From NCBI GenBank assembly GCA_003963075.1, contig RXJV01000019.1, forward strand, positions 1 through 64,000: DNA of 64,000 bases, in the 5' to 3' direction. This stretch comes from Burkholderiales bacterium. Lineage in GTDB: Bacteria; Pseudomonadota; Gammaproteobacteria; Burkholderiales; Burkholderiaceae_C. The position numbers and the translations under genes are program-made. Below the pieces are notes generated by a model that was given only the letters and a program-made list of their open reading frames with translations, had not been told where the DNA came from and did no database searches. This document shows positions 52,716 to 61,855 of the stretch, one piece after another (within the stretch, counting starts at the first letter, position 1; each line of letters opens with the position of its first letter).

Positions 52716-53422
52716 AGGCCGTCGCGACGTCGGTCAACCTGCTGGCGCCGGCGCATGAACACGAGTTCGAGGCGGCGCCGGGCCTGCCCGAGGCCTTGCC
52801 GGCGGGCGAGGTGCAGCTCTGGCAAGGCCGTCCCGATGCCGTCTTGCTGGGCCGCCAGGCGCTGCATCTGGACGCACTGCTGGTCTACTTTGCGATGCTG
52901 CTGGCCTGGCGCGGCATCGGCAGCGTCTACGACGGTGCCAGCCCTGGGCAGGCGCTGATGGCCATGGCCGGCATGCTGCCGCTGATCACGCTGGCACTGG
53001 CCCTGCTGAGCACCATCGCCTGGCTGATGGCGCGCACCACGGTCTACACCATCACCAACAAGCGCGTGGTGATGCGCGTGGGCGTTGTGCTGAGCATCAC
53101 CTTCAACCTGCCGTTCGCGCAGATCGGGTCTGCCGGCCTGCGCCGGCGCGGCCGCGGCGGCGACATCGTGCTCAGCCTGTGCGGCACCGACAACATCGCC
53201 TATGCCCATCTGTGGCCGCATGCGCGACCCTGGCGGGTCAGGCGCACCCAGCCCATGCTGCGTGGCCTCGTCGATGCCCAGGTCGTGGCGCAGACGCTGG
53301 CCCGCGCGCTGCAGCAGGCCGAGGCGGCTCGCCAGGTGTTGCCGCTGCGGGCGGTCGGCGCCGTCGACACGCGCCGCAGCGCGCCCACGCAGCTGGCCCG
53401 GCCGCGGGCTCAGGCCGCCTGA
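52712..53422 (+). CDS. puhB: Photosynthetic complex assembly protein PuhB
   Basis: LPAGEVQLWQGRPDAVLLGRQALHLDALLVYFAMLL...TTVYTITNKRVVMRVG bacterial PH-domain; position after puhA. Confidence 0.9.
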   Translation: MKAVATSVNLLAPAHEHEFEAAPGLPEALPAGEVQLWQGRPDAVLLGRQALHLDALLVYFAMLLAWRGIGSVYDGASPGQALMAMAGMLPLITLALALLSTIAWLMARTTVYTITNKRVVMRVGVVLSITFNLPFAQIGSAGLRRRGRGGDIVLSLCGTDNIAYAHLWPHARPWRVRRTQPMLRGLVDAQVVAQTLARALQQAEAARQVLPLRAVGAVDTRRSAPTQLARPRAQAA

Positions 53423-53439
53423 GGCGGCGAGGATCGATC

Positions 53440-53910
53440 GTGTCCACCGGCTTGCGCGCCAATCCCAACCGCCTGCCGTTGCTGGCCATGGCGGCGCTGG
53501 TGCTGGTTTGCCTGGTCGGTGTCGCTGCGGTGCGCCTGTCCGGACTGAGCGCCCAGCAGCAGGCCGATGCGGCCGCGCTCAGCATCCGGCAACTGCGCTT
53601 CGAGGACCGCGACGACGGCGGCATCAACGTGCTGGAGGCCGGCAGCGGCACGCTGCTCGCCGCGGTGGCGCCCGGCACCAATGGCTTCCTGCGCAGCACC
53701 ATGCGCGGCCTGGTGCGGGAGCGCAAGCGCCAGGGCTACGGTCCGGACCTGCCGTTCGAACTGGTGGCGCATGTCGACGGCCGCTTGACGCTGATCGACC
53801 CCGGAACGCAAAGACGCATCGATCTTGAATCCTTTGGGCCCACCAACTCGGCGGTGTTCGCCCAGTTGCTGCCCGTGACTCCCGGAGTTCACCATGTCGC
53901 ACAGCCTTGA
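53440..53910 (+). CDS. puhC: Photosynthetic complex assembly protein PuhC
   Basis: Single [55 protein letters not shown] start. Confidence 0.88.
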   Translation: MSTGLRANPNRLPLLAMAALVLVCLVGVAAVRLSGLSAQQQADAAALSIRQLRFEDRDDGGINVLEAGSGTLLAAVAPGTNGFLRSTMRGLVRERKRQGYGPDLPFELVAHVDGRLTLIDPGTQRRIDLESFGPTNSAVFAQLLPVTPGVHHVAQP

Positions 53911-54970
53911 ATTGCAGACTCCCGAAGATGCCGCCCGCCTGGCCCAGGCCGAGACCGTGCTCACGCCGCGCTTCTACAAGACCGACTATGCGGCCATGGA
54001 TCGACTGGACATGGGCCCCATCCGCGCCGAATGGGACGCGATGATGGCCGAGTACCAGGGCGACAACAACCACGACCATTTCCAGCGCAGCCCCGAGTTC
54101 GCAGCGGAGGTGGCGGCCTTGTCGGCGCATTGGTCGCCCGAGCTCAGGCGCGATTTCCAGGCCTTCCTGGTCAGCTCATTGACGAGCGAGTACTCCGGAT
54201 GCGTGCTCTACAACGAGATCGCCAAGAACGTCAGCAACCCCGACATCAAGCAGCTGATGCGCTATCTGACGCGGGACGAATCGCGGCATGCCAACTTCAT
54301 CAACCAGTCGCTGAAGGACTTCGGGTTGGGCGTGGACCTGGTGAAGCTCAAGCAGACCAAGGCCTACACCTACTTCAAGCCGAAATACATCTTCTACGCG
54401 ACTTATCTGTCCGAGAAGATCGGCTATGCCCGCTACATCAGCATCTACCGGCAGCTCGAACGCCACCCGGAAAAGCGCTTCCACCCGATCTTTCGATGGT
54501 TCGAGCGCTGGTGTCATGACGAGTTCCGGCATGGCGAGTCTTTCGCATTGATGATGCGGGCCCAGCCCCATCTGCTGCAAGGCGGCAACAAGCTGTGGAT
54601 CCGCTTCTTCCTGCTGGCGGTCTACGCGACGATGTACGTGCGCGACCACACCCGGCCCTGGCTCAGCGAGGCCCTGGGCATGGACCCGACGGAATACGAC
54701 TACCGCGTCTTCGACATCACCACCGAGATCACACGCCAGGTGTTTCCGCTCAGCCTGGACACCCAGCGGCCGGCCTTCCGCGCGGGCATGGACAGGCTCT
54801 GCGCGATCTCCACCTCGGCCGAGCGCGCCAAGGCGCGCGGCGGTCTGATTGGGCGGCTGCAGTGGGCATGGTGCGCCGCGCGTGCGGCCCTGTGCTTCGG
54901 CAGGCTCTACCTGCTGCCCACCAAGACCCATGCGCTGCCGCAAGACATGCGCGTCGCGCCCAGCTGGTAG
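53894..54970 (+). CDS. acsF: Oxygen-dependent Mg-protoporphyrin IX monomethyl ester cyclase
   Basis: Diiron motifs [28 protein letters not shown] and [16 protein letters not shown]. Confidence 0.95.
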   Translation: MSHSLELQTPEDAARLAQAETVLTPRFYKTDYAAMDRLDMGPIRAEWDAMMAEYQGDNNHDHFQRSPEFAAEVAALSAHWSPELRRDFQAFLVSSLTSEYSGCVLYNEIAKNVSNPDIKQLMRYLTRDESRHANFINQSLKDFGLGVDLVKLKQTKAYTYFKPKYIFYATYLSEKIGYARYISIYRQLERHPEKRFHPIFRWFERWCHDEFRHGESFALMMRAQPHLLQGGNKLWIRFFLLAVYATMYVRDHTRPWLSEALGMDPTEYDYRVFDITTEITRQVFPLSLDTQRPAFRAGMDRLCAISTSAERAKARGGLIGRLQWAWCAARAALCFGRLYLLPTKTHALPQDMRVAPSW

Positions 54971-55010
54971 GCGCCGAGATGCAGCAAACCTCACGCTTGC
55001 GGCACTGAAT

Positions 55011-55778
55011 ATGCAACACGGCTGGCCTGCGCTCTACACCTTGCTGCTGTGGTGGTTCAGCACCGGCCTGATCCTGTACCTGAACGGCCTGCCGCGTGCC
55101 ACCCACCCCTGGACCTTCGCGTCGGCCACGGTGCTGCTGGGCATTGCACTGGTGGGGGTGTCGGTGTCGGCATCGGACACCCGCGTCACCGGAGCCTATC
55201 TGGCATTCACGGCCGCGCTGATGGTCTGGGCCTGGCAGGAGATTGGCTTCCTGCTCGGCTACGTCACCGGGCCGCGCCGGCATGCCTGCCCTCCGAGCGC
55301 TCGCGGCTGGCGCCGTGCGGGCCACGCGGTGATGGCCATCCTGTATCACGAGCTCGCGTTGATCGTGCTGGGTGCGGCCATCCTGGCCTTGAGCTGGCAC
55401 AAGCCCAACCAGCTTGCGGCGTGGACATTTGGCGTGCTGTGGCTGATGCGGCTGTCGGCAAAACTGAATGTCTTCCTCGGGGTGCGCAACTTGAACGAGC
55501 AGTTTCTGCCCGAGCATCTGCGCTATATGCACAGCTACTTCCGCCAGCGCAGCAGCAATGCCTTGTTCCCGGTCAGCGTCATCGGCGTCACGGCCTTGGC
55601 GGCCAGCGCCTGGCACATCGCCGTGGCACTGCATCGCGACAGCTTCGACATCACCGCGGGCAGCTTTGTCGCCACGCTGCTGAGCCTGGCGTTGATCGAG
55701 CATGGGTTCATGATGCTGCCGCTGCGCAGTGAGAGGCTTTGGGACTGGGGCCTGCGATCACGCGCGCCCCACCCTTGA
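55011..55778 (+). CDS. puhE: Photosynthetic complex assembly protein PuhE
   Basis: Multi-TM; ALYTLLLWWFSTGLILYLNGLPRATHPWTF...RLSAKLNVFLGVRNLNEQFLPEHLRYMHSYF. Confidence 0.9.
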   Translation: MQHGWPALYTLLLWWFSTGLILYLNGLPRATHPWTFASATVLLGIALVGVSVSASDTRVTGAYLAFTAALMVWAWQEIGFLLGYVTGPRRHACPPSARGWRRAGHAVMAILYHELALIVLGAAILALSWHKPNQLAAWTFGVLWLMRLSAKLNVFLGVRNLNEQFLPEHLRYMHSYFRQRSSNALFPVSVIGVTALAASAWHIAVALHRDSFDITAGSFVATLLSLALIEHGFMMLPLRSERLWDWGLRSRAPHP

Positions 55779-55806
55779 ACGGCCCGACCCGGCGCAACGC
55801 AATGCG

Positions 55807-55846
55807 GCGGCGTGTGGCGGCCTGTTGCGGCGTGTGGTGGCCTGTT
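55807..55846. repeat. 20-bp tandem duplication (1 mismatch)
   Basis: GCGGCGTGTGGCGGCCTGTT / GCGGCGTGTGGTGGCCTGTT. Confidence 0.85.
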
Positions 55847-55875
55847 GCGGCCCGAGGCTCGGCGGTCGATCGGCG

Positions 55876-56745
55876 TCAGACGTCTGCCGCGGCCTGGTGG
55901 CGCGTGTGATCCCACAAGGCCATCAACAGCCCATTGACCACCTCTGGCGCCTCCTCGTGGGCGAGATGTCCCAGCCCCTGCAAGGGGACGAAGCGCGCAT
56001 GCCGCAGCCGCCGCGCGAGCTCCAGCGACCGCACCGGTGCGACGGTGCGATCGGACAGCCCCGCCGCCAGCCACAGCGGCAGCTGCAAGCGCGGCAGCTG
56101 CGCCTGCAGTGAGTCGAGCCGCCAGTTCGCGAGCATGTCCAGCACGCCGCGAACATGGTCGGGCTGGCCCATCAGGCCGCGGTAGTGGGCCACGCCGGCG
56201 TCGTCCAGCCGCGAGCCGGTGGACGCAATCAGATGGCCGAGTGCGCCGGGTTGCGCGGCGTGGCGGGTGACCCAGGCGGGAAGGCTGCTGCTGCGCGCGG
56301 CGAGGCGTGCCATGGCCGGTCCGAGCAGGCCCAGCAGACCGGGCAGGGGCTCCAAGGCGCCGTTGACGGCCAGCAGTCCCTGGGCGGCAGGCAGGCGGCC
56401 GTCGAGCGCGAGCTGGGCCATCACGGCCGCTCCCGCCGAATGGCCCGCCACCAGACGTGGCTGCCAGTGCAAGGCGGCCAGCAGCTCGGCAATCGCCTGC
56501 GCCATGCGGTCGAGGCTGGCGCGGCGATCGTCGAACGCCCGCGTGCCGCCGTGGCCGGGCAGGTCGGGAGCAATCACGTCGAATGACGCGGCCAGCCCCG
56601 GCAGGCAACCGGCCCAGGACTGTGCCGACGAGGCCGCGCCGTGAAGCAGCAACAGGCCGGGTGCCCCTGGCCTGCCGGCACGTCGCAACCGCCAGAGCCG
56701 GCCGCCGGCCGACACGTCGAGGGGCGGGGGAATTTCGGGGGGCAT
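55876..56745 (-). CDS. bchO: Alpha/beta hydrolase BchO, Mg-chelatase associated
   Basis: LLLLHGAASSAQSWAGCLPGLAASFDVIAPDLPGHGGT, VAGHSAGAAVMAQLALDG; divergent from crtI. Confidence 0.85.
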   Translation of the reverse strand: MPPEIPPPLDVSAGGRLWRLRRAGRPGAPGLLLLHGAASSAQSWAGCLPGLAASFDVIAPDLPGHGGTRAFDDRRASLDRMAQAIAELLAALHWQPRLVAGHSAGAAVMAQLALDGRLPAAQGLLAVNGALEPLPGLLGLLGPAMARLAARSSSLPAWVTRHAAQPGALGHLIASTGSRLDDAGVAHYRGLMGQPDHVRGVLDMLANWRLDSLQAQLPRLQLPLWLAAGLSDRTVAPVRSLELARRLRHARFVPLQGLGHLAHEEAPEVVNGLLMALWDHTRHQAAADV

Positions 56746-56752
56746 ACCGGGT

Positions 56753-56770
56753 TGTCAATAAAACGTGACA
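56753..56770. promoter_or_regulatory. PpsR/CrtJ box between bchO and crtI
   Basis: TGTCAATAAAACGTGACA = TGT-N12-ACA, extended palindrome TGTCA...TGACA. Confidence 0.8.
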
Positions 56771-56786
56771 AGCATAGGATCAATCC

Positions 56787-58361
56787 ATGTTGACACAAAG
56801 CCCGAGCCCCTCGGTAGCCGTGCCGGCCCCGGCGCAGGCGATCGTCATCGGCAGCGGCTTTGGCGGCTTGGCGGCGGCGGTTCGGCTGGGTGCGCGCGGC
56901 TACCGGGTGACGGTGCTCGAAAAGCTCGATGCCCCCGGCGGCCGCGGCTACGTGCACCGGCAGGACGGCTTCACCTTCGACGCCGGCCCCACGGTCATCA
57001 CCGCACCCTTCCTGTTCGAGGAGCTGTGGGCCCTGTGCGGCAGGCGCCTGGCCGACGACGTGGACCTGCGGCCGGTGGCGCCGTTCTACCGCGTGCGCTT
57101 CGACGACGGCAGCACGTTCGACTACAGCGGCGACCCGGCCGCGATGCGCGCCGAGATCGCCCGCCTGGCGCCTGACGATGTCGAGGGCTATGAGCGCTTC
57201 CTGAAGGCCAGCGAGGCGATCTACAAGGTCGGCTTCGAGCAGCTCGGCCACGTCTCGTTCGACCGCTGGACGACCATGGCCAAGGTGCTGCCTGACCTGC
57301 TGAAGCTGGAGGGCTACCGCACCGTCTGGGGCCTGGCCTGCAAGCATGTCAAGAACGAGAAGCTGCGTGTGGTGCTGACCTTCCAGTCGCTGCTGGTGGG
57401 CGGCAACCCCTTTGCCACCACGTCGGTGTATTGCCTGATCGCCTTTCTGGAGCGGCGTTTCGGGGTGCACTTCGCGATGGGCGGCACCGGCGCGCTCGTT
57501 GCGGGCCTGGTGAAGCTGATCGAAGGGCAGGGCGGCCGCGTGCTGTGCAACCAGCCGGTGGACGAGATCGTGGTGGAGCGCGGCGCCGCCTGTGGCGTGA
57601 GGCTGGCGTCCGGCGCGGTGATGCCGGCCGATGTGGTGGTGAGCAACGCGGACGCGGCCTTCACCTACCAGCGCCTGCTGCCGGCTCGCCACCGCCGCCA
57701 CTGGACGGACCGGCGCATCGCCCGCGCGCGCTACTCGATGAGCCTGTTCGTCTGGTACTTCGGCACGCGGCGCCAGTACCCCGACGTGGCCCACCACACC
57801 ATCTCGCTGGGCCCGCGCTACCAAGGCCTGCTGGATGACATCTTCACGAAGAAGCACCTGGCCGACGACTTCAGCCTCTACCTGCACCGCCCCACCGCCA
57901 CCGACCCGAGCCTGGCCCCGCCCGGCTGCGACACCTTCTATGTGCTGGCCCCCGTGCCGCATCTGGATGCCGGCGTCGACTGGCGCGCACGCGCCGAGCC
58001 CTACCGTGCCACCATCGCCAAGCGCCTGGGCGAGACGCTGCTGCCGGGGCTGGAACACGAGGTGGTCACCTCGCTGATGCTCACGCCGCAGGACTTCCAG
58101 GACCGGCTCAACAGCTACAAGGGCGCCGCCTTCGCGATGGAGCCGGTGCTGACGCAGAGCGCCTGGTTCCGGCCGCACAACCGCAGCGAGGAGGTCGACC
58201 GGCTCTACCTCGTCGGCGCCGGCACCCACCCGGGCGCCGGTCTGCCGGGCGTGCTGTCGTCGGCCCGCGTGCTGGATGCGGTGGTGCCGCATGGGCGCGA
58301 CCTGGCCCGCCACTCACCGATGCCTGCCGAGGAGGGCCTGCCCCATGTCCGACACGCCTGA
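56787..58361 (+). CDS. crtI: Phytoene desaturase
   Basis: AIVIGSGFGGLAAAVRLGARGYRVTVLEKLDAPGGRGYVHRQDGFTFDAGPTVITAP; YLVGAGTHPGAGLPGVLSSA. Confidence 0.95.
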   Translation: MLTQSPSPSVAVPAPAQAIVIGSGFGGLAAAVRLGARGYRVTVLEKLDAPGGRGYVHRQDGFTFDAGPTVITAPFLFEELWALCGRRLADDVDLRPVAPFYRVRFDDGSTFDYSGDPAAMRAEIARLAPDDVEGYERFLKASEAIYKVGFEQLGHVSFDRWTTMAKVLPDLLKLEGYRTVWGLACKHVKNEKLRVVLTFQSLLVGGNPFATTSVYCLIAFLERRFGVHFAMGGTGALVAGLVKLIEGQGGRVLCNQPVDEIVVERGAACGVRLASGAVMPADVVVSNADAAFTYQRLLPARHRRHWTDRRIARARYSMSLFVWYFGTRRQYPDVAHHTISLGPRYQGLLDDIFTKKHLADDFSLYLHRPTATDPSLAPPGCDTFYVLAPVPHLDAGVDWRARAEPYRATIAKRLGETLLPGLEHEVVTSLMLTPQDFQDRLNSYKGAAFAMEPVLTQSAWFRPHNRSEEVDRLYLVGAGTHPGAGLPGVLSSARVLDAVVPHGRDLARHSPMPAEEGLPHVRHA

Positions 58362-59382
58362 ACTGCTGGAGGCCGACCTGGCCATCTGCCGCGCCAGCCT
58401 GGCCCACCATTCCAAGACCTTCCATGCCGCATCGCTGCTGCTGCCGCCGGCGGTGCGCGCGCCGGCGACCGTGCTCTACGGCTTTTGCCGGCTGGCCGAT
58501 GACACGGTGGACGTGGAAGGCGGCCGGCGCCTGGCGCTGACCCAGCTGCGGCGCCGGCTGGACCGCGTGTTCGAGGGCCGGCCGCAGCCGGTGGCGGCCG
58601 ACCGCGCGCTGGCCGCGGTGGTGGCGCAGTTCGGCATCCCGCGCGGCCTGCTGGACAAGCTGCTGGAGGGCCTGACCTGGGATGTCGATGGCCGGAGCTA
58701 CGACACGCTGGCTGAGCTGCAGGACTACGCCGCCCGCGTGGCCGGCAGCGTGGGCGCGATGATGAGCCTGCTGATGCGCACCCGCGAGCCTGATGCGCTG
58801 GCTCGCGCCTGCGACCTGGGCGTGGCGATGCAGCTCTCCAACATCGCCCGCGACGTGGGCGAGGATGCCCGCATGGGCCGCCTCTACCTGCCGCGCGACT
58901 GGATGCGCGAGGCTGGGCTGGACCCCGACGCGTGGCTGGCTTCACCCAGCTTCAGCCCGGCTCTGGCGGGCGTGGTGCACCGGCTGCTGGACGCCGCTGA
59001 CGCGCTCTATGCCCGCGCCGGCGCCGGTGTGGCGCGGCTGCCCTGGGCCTGCCGCCCGGGCATCAATGCCGCGCGGATGCTCTACGCCGCCGTGGGCCAC
59101 GAAGTGGCGCGTGCGGGCGGCGACTCGGTCAGCCGCCGCGCCGTGGTGCCGGGCCGGCGCAAGGGCTGGCTGCTGCTGCAGGCGGCCCTGTCGCTGAGGC
59201 CGTCGACACGGCTGCTGCGCCAGCCGGTGTTGCCGGCCTGCGCGCCGCTGCTGGCTGCTGTGGCCGGTGTGCCGGCGCCCCGCCATCGGCCCGCGGCCGA
59301 GGTGGTGCTGGACCTGTTCACGCGGCTGGAGCAGCAGGACCGCCAAGCGACTCAGGGCCGCTGGGGCCGGAGCCTGGCATGA
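58345..59382 (+). CDS. crtB: Phytoene synthase
   Basis: SKTFHAASLLLPPAVRAPATVLYGFCRLADDTVD; LSNIARDVGEDARMGRLYLPRDWM. Confidence 0.95.
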   Translation: MSDTPELLEADLAICRASLAHHSKTFHAASLLLPPAVRAPATVLYGFCRLADDTVDVEGGRRLALTQLRRRLDRVFEGRPQPVAADRALAAVVAQFGIPRGLLDKLLEGLTWDVDGRSYDTLAELQDYAARVAGSVGAMMSLLMRTREPDALARACDLGVAMQLSNIARDVGEDARMGRLYLPRDWMREAGLDPDAWLASPSFSPALAGVVHRLLDAADALYARAGAGVARLPWACRPGINAARMLYAAVGHEVARAGGDSVSRRAVVPGRRKGWLLLQAALSLRPSTRLLRQPVLPACAPLLAAVAGVPAPRHRPAAEVVLDLFTRLEQQDRQATQGRWGRSLA

Positions 59383-60674
59383 CGGTGCTGGCCCTGGGAC
59401 TGAACCACGGCAGCGCGCCGCTGGACCTGCGCGGCCGCTTCGCCATTCCGCTGGAGGCGCTCGGCGAGCGCGTGCAGGGCCTGCGCCAGCATCTGGCCCG
59501 TGCGCAGCCCGAGGTGGCCATCCTGTCCACCTGCAACCGCACCGAGGTCTATGTGGGCCTGCCGGCCCAGGGCGCCTCCGCCTGCCCGCGGCATGCGATG
59601 GAGCTGGCCGAGCCGGCCCTCGAATGGCTGGCGGCCCACGGCGGCACCGCGCCGGCCGAGTTGCGCCACCACAGCTATCTGCGTGCCGGGCCGGACGCTG
59701 CGCGCCATGCCTTCCGCGTCGCCGCGGGGCTGGACTCCATGGTGCTCGGCGAGCCGCAGATCCTCGGCCAGATGAAGGCGGCGGTGCGCGAGGCCGACAG
59801 CGCCGGCGCGCTGGGCACCACGCTGCACCAGATGTTCCAGCGCAGCTTTGCGGTGGCCAAGGAGGTGCGCAGCCGCACCGAGATCGGCAGCCACGCGGTC
59901 AGCCTCGCGGCCGCGGCGGTGCGCCTGGCCCAGCAGCTGTTCGACGACCTGCCCAACCGGCGCGTGCTGTTCGTCGGCGCGGGCGAGATGATCGATCTTG
60001 TCGCCACCCATTTCGCCGCGCAGAAGCCGCTGCAGATGAGCGTGGCCAACCGCAGTGCCGAGCGCGGCCGCCTGCTGGCCGAGCGCCTGGGGGCCACGCA
60101 GCTGCCGCTGGCCGAACTGGGCCAGGTGCTGGGCCAGTTCGACATCGTCATCAGCTGCACTGCCAGCAGCCTGCCGCTGATCGGCCTGGGCGCGGTGGAG
60201 CGCGCGCTCAAGGCGCGCAAGCGCCGCCCGATGCTGATGCTGGACCTGGCCGTGCCGCGCGACATCGAGCCCGAGGTGGCCCGCCTGCCGGACGTCTACC
60301 TCTACACCGTGGACGACCTCGCCAGCCAGGTGCAGGCCAATGGCGAACGCCGCCAGGCCGCGGTGGCGCATGCCGAAGCCATCGTCAGCGCCGGGGTACA
60401 GAGCTTTGCGCAGTGGCTGGACCAGCGGGGCAGCGTGCCGCTGATCCAGGCCTTGCAGCGCCAGACCGAGACCTGGCGCCAGGCCGAGCTCGCCAAGGCC
60501 CGCCGGGCGCTGGCCAGGGGCCAGGACGTGGACGCCGTGATGGACAGCCTGGCCACGGCGCTGACGCGCAAGCTGATGCATGGCGCGCTCAGCGAGCTGC
60601 ACGGCAGCGCCGGCGAGGCCCACCAGCAGTGGGCCGAGTCGCTGCAGCGCCTCTTCCTGCGCGACAGCGCGTGA
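59379..60674 (+). CDS. hemA: Glutamyl-tRNA reductase
   Basis: ALGLNHGSAPLDLRGRFAIP, ILSTCNRTEVYVG, GLDSMVLGEPQILGQMKAAV, RSRTEIGSHAVSLAAAAV. Confidence 0.95.
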   Translation: MTVLALGLNHGSAPLDLRGRFAIPLEALGERVQGLRQHLARAQPEVAILSTCNRTEVYVGLPAQGASACPRHAMELAEPALEWLAAHGGTAPAELRHHSYLRAGPDAARHAFRVAAGLDSMVLGEPQILGQMKAAVREADSAGALGTTLHQMFQRSFAVAKEVRSRTEIGSHAVSLAAAAVRLAQQLFDDLPNRRVLFVGAGEMIDLVATHFAAQKPLQMSVANRSAERGRLLAERLGATQLPLAELGQVLGQFDIVISCTASSLPLIGLGAVERALKARKRRPMLMLDLAVPRDIEPEVARLPDVYLYTVDDLASQVQANGERRQAAVAHAEAIVSAGVQSFAQWLDQRGSVPLIQALQRQTETWRQAELAKARRALARGQDVDAVMDSLATALTRKLMHGALSELHGSAGEAHQQWAESLQRLFLRDSA

Positions 60675-60817
60675 TCGACGCGCGCTTCTACGGCCTGATC
60701 GAGCTCGGGCTCGTGTTCGGCCTCATCCTGGGCTGGGCGGGCTGGCAGTGGTGGGGCTGGCGGCAATGGCGCCGCCGCCAGCAGGCCTCCCAGCAAACCA
60801 AGACACCACCCGACTGA
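60671..60817 (+). CDS. Small single-TM protein, 48 aa, coupled to hemA
   Basis: GTG overlaps hemA TGA (GTGA); VIDARFYGLIELGLVFGLILGWAGWQWWGWRQWRRRQQASQQTKTPPD. Confidence 0.6.
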   Translation: MIDARFYGLIELGLVFGLILGWAGWQWWGWRQWRRRQQASQQTKTPPD

Positions 60818-60862
60818 CTCCGCAGGCCAGGTGCGCCGGGCCCGCGCGGCTCGGGGGTGGCG

Positions 60863-61855
60863 CTATCGGAACACCGCGTGGTCTCCGCGCTCGGGCAGCC
60901 TGGCCTCGCCGCATGCCAGGGCCGCATAGAAGTCGGCCAGGGTCTGGCGGCCGGTGGAGGGGGTGAGGTGTTCGGCATAGCGACCGGTGACCGGGTCCAG
61001 CACCAGCATGGACTCGGTGGCGTAGTAGCGGCCGATGCGGGCCAGCTCGGCTTTGTCCGCCGCGGCGGGCCAGACGCGGCCGAGCAGGCCCAGGGTGCCG
61101 ACGATGGCGTCCATCAGCCCCACCGGCACCTGCTTGAACCGCGGCGGCAGGCCCAGGGCCTCGAACAGCAGCTCGCCCTGCTGGCGCGCGGTCAGCGCCG
61201 GGCCGGGGCCGCCGATGGGCAGGATGCGGTTGCGGCGGGCGGGGTCATGCAGGCAGTCGGCCAGATAGGCGGCGAGATCGTCGTCGCTGATCGGCTTGCA
61301 GGCGGTCAGGTTGCCGTCGCCGAACAGCAGGAAGGGCTGGCCGCGCCGGAGCCGCGCGAGCTGTCCCGACAGCGACTTGAAGTAGGCCGTGGGCCGGACG
61401 ACGGACCAGCTCAGGCCCGAGGCCATCAGCTCGCGCTCGAAGGCGAGCTTGGCATGCTGGAAGGCCAGCCGCGGCTTTTGCACGCACAGCGCCGACAGCA
61501 GCACCATCTGGCCCACGCCGGCCTCGCGGGCCGCGGCCAGCAGGTCGACATGGGCCGCATGGTCGATGGCCCAGGCATCGCGCGGGGCGCCGGTGCGCGA
61601 CGCGAGGCAGGACAGCACGGCGTCGAAGCGCTCGCCGCGCAGGCCGTCGCGGCGCAGCGCCGCCGGGTCGGTGACGTCGCCGATGCGCAGCTCGGCGCCG
61701 GCCAGCAGGCGTTCGGTGTCCGCCGGGCGCAGCTGGCCGCCGACGCCGGCCTGAGGCCGCACCAGGCAGACCACGCTGTGCCCGCGCTGGCGCAGCGCAC
61801 GCACGCTGGCCTGGCCGATGGTGCCGGTGGCGCCGACGACGAAGACGCGGGCCAT
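60863..61855 (-). CDS. bciA: Divinyl (bacterio)chlorophyllide 8-vinyl reductase, BciA type
   Basis: RVFVVGATGTIGQASVRALRQRGHSVVCLVRP; SWSVVRPTAYFKSLSGQ...FGDGNLTACKPISDDDLAAYLADCLHD. Confidence 0.88.
   Translation of the reverse strand: MARVFVVGATGTIGQASVRALRQRGHSVVCLVRPQAGVGGQLRPADTERLLAGAELRIGDVTDPAALRRDGLRGERFDAVLSCLASRTGAPRDAWAIDHAAHVDLLAAAREAGVGQMVLLSALCVQKPRLAFQHAKLAFERELMASGLSWSVVRPTAYFKSLSGQLARLRRGQPFLLFGDGNLTACKPISDDDLAAYLADCLHDPARRNRILPIGGPGPALTARQQGELLFEALGLPPRFKQVPVGLMDAIVGTLGLLGRVWPAAADKAELARIGRYYATESMLVLDPVTGRYAEHLTPSTGRQTLADFYAALACGEARLPERGDHAVFR

Noticed and set aside
56715-56758. bchO promoter with TTGACA on the minus strand of the PpsR box
   Set aside because: The implied TSS would fall inside the annotated bchO start and no convincing -10 was found.
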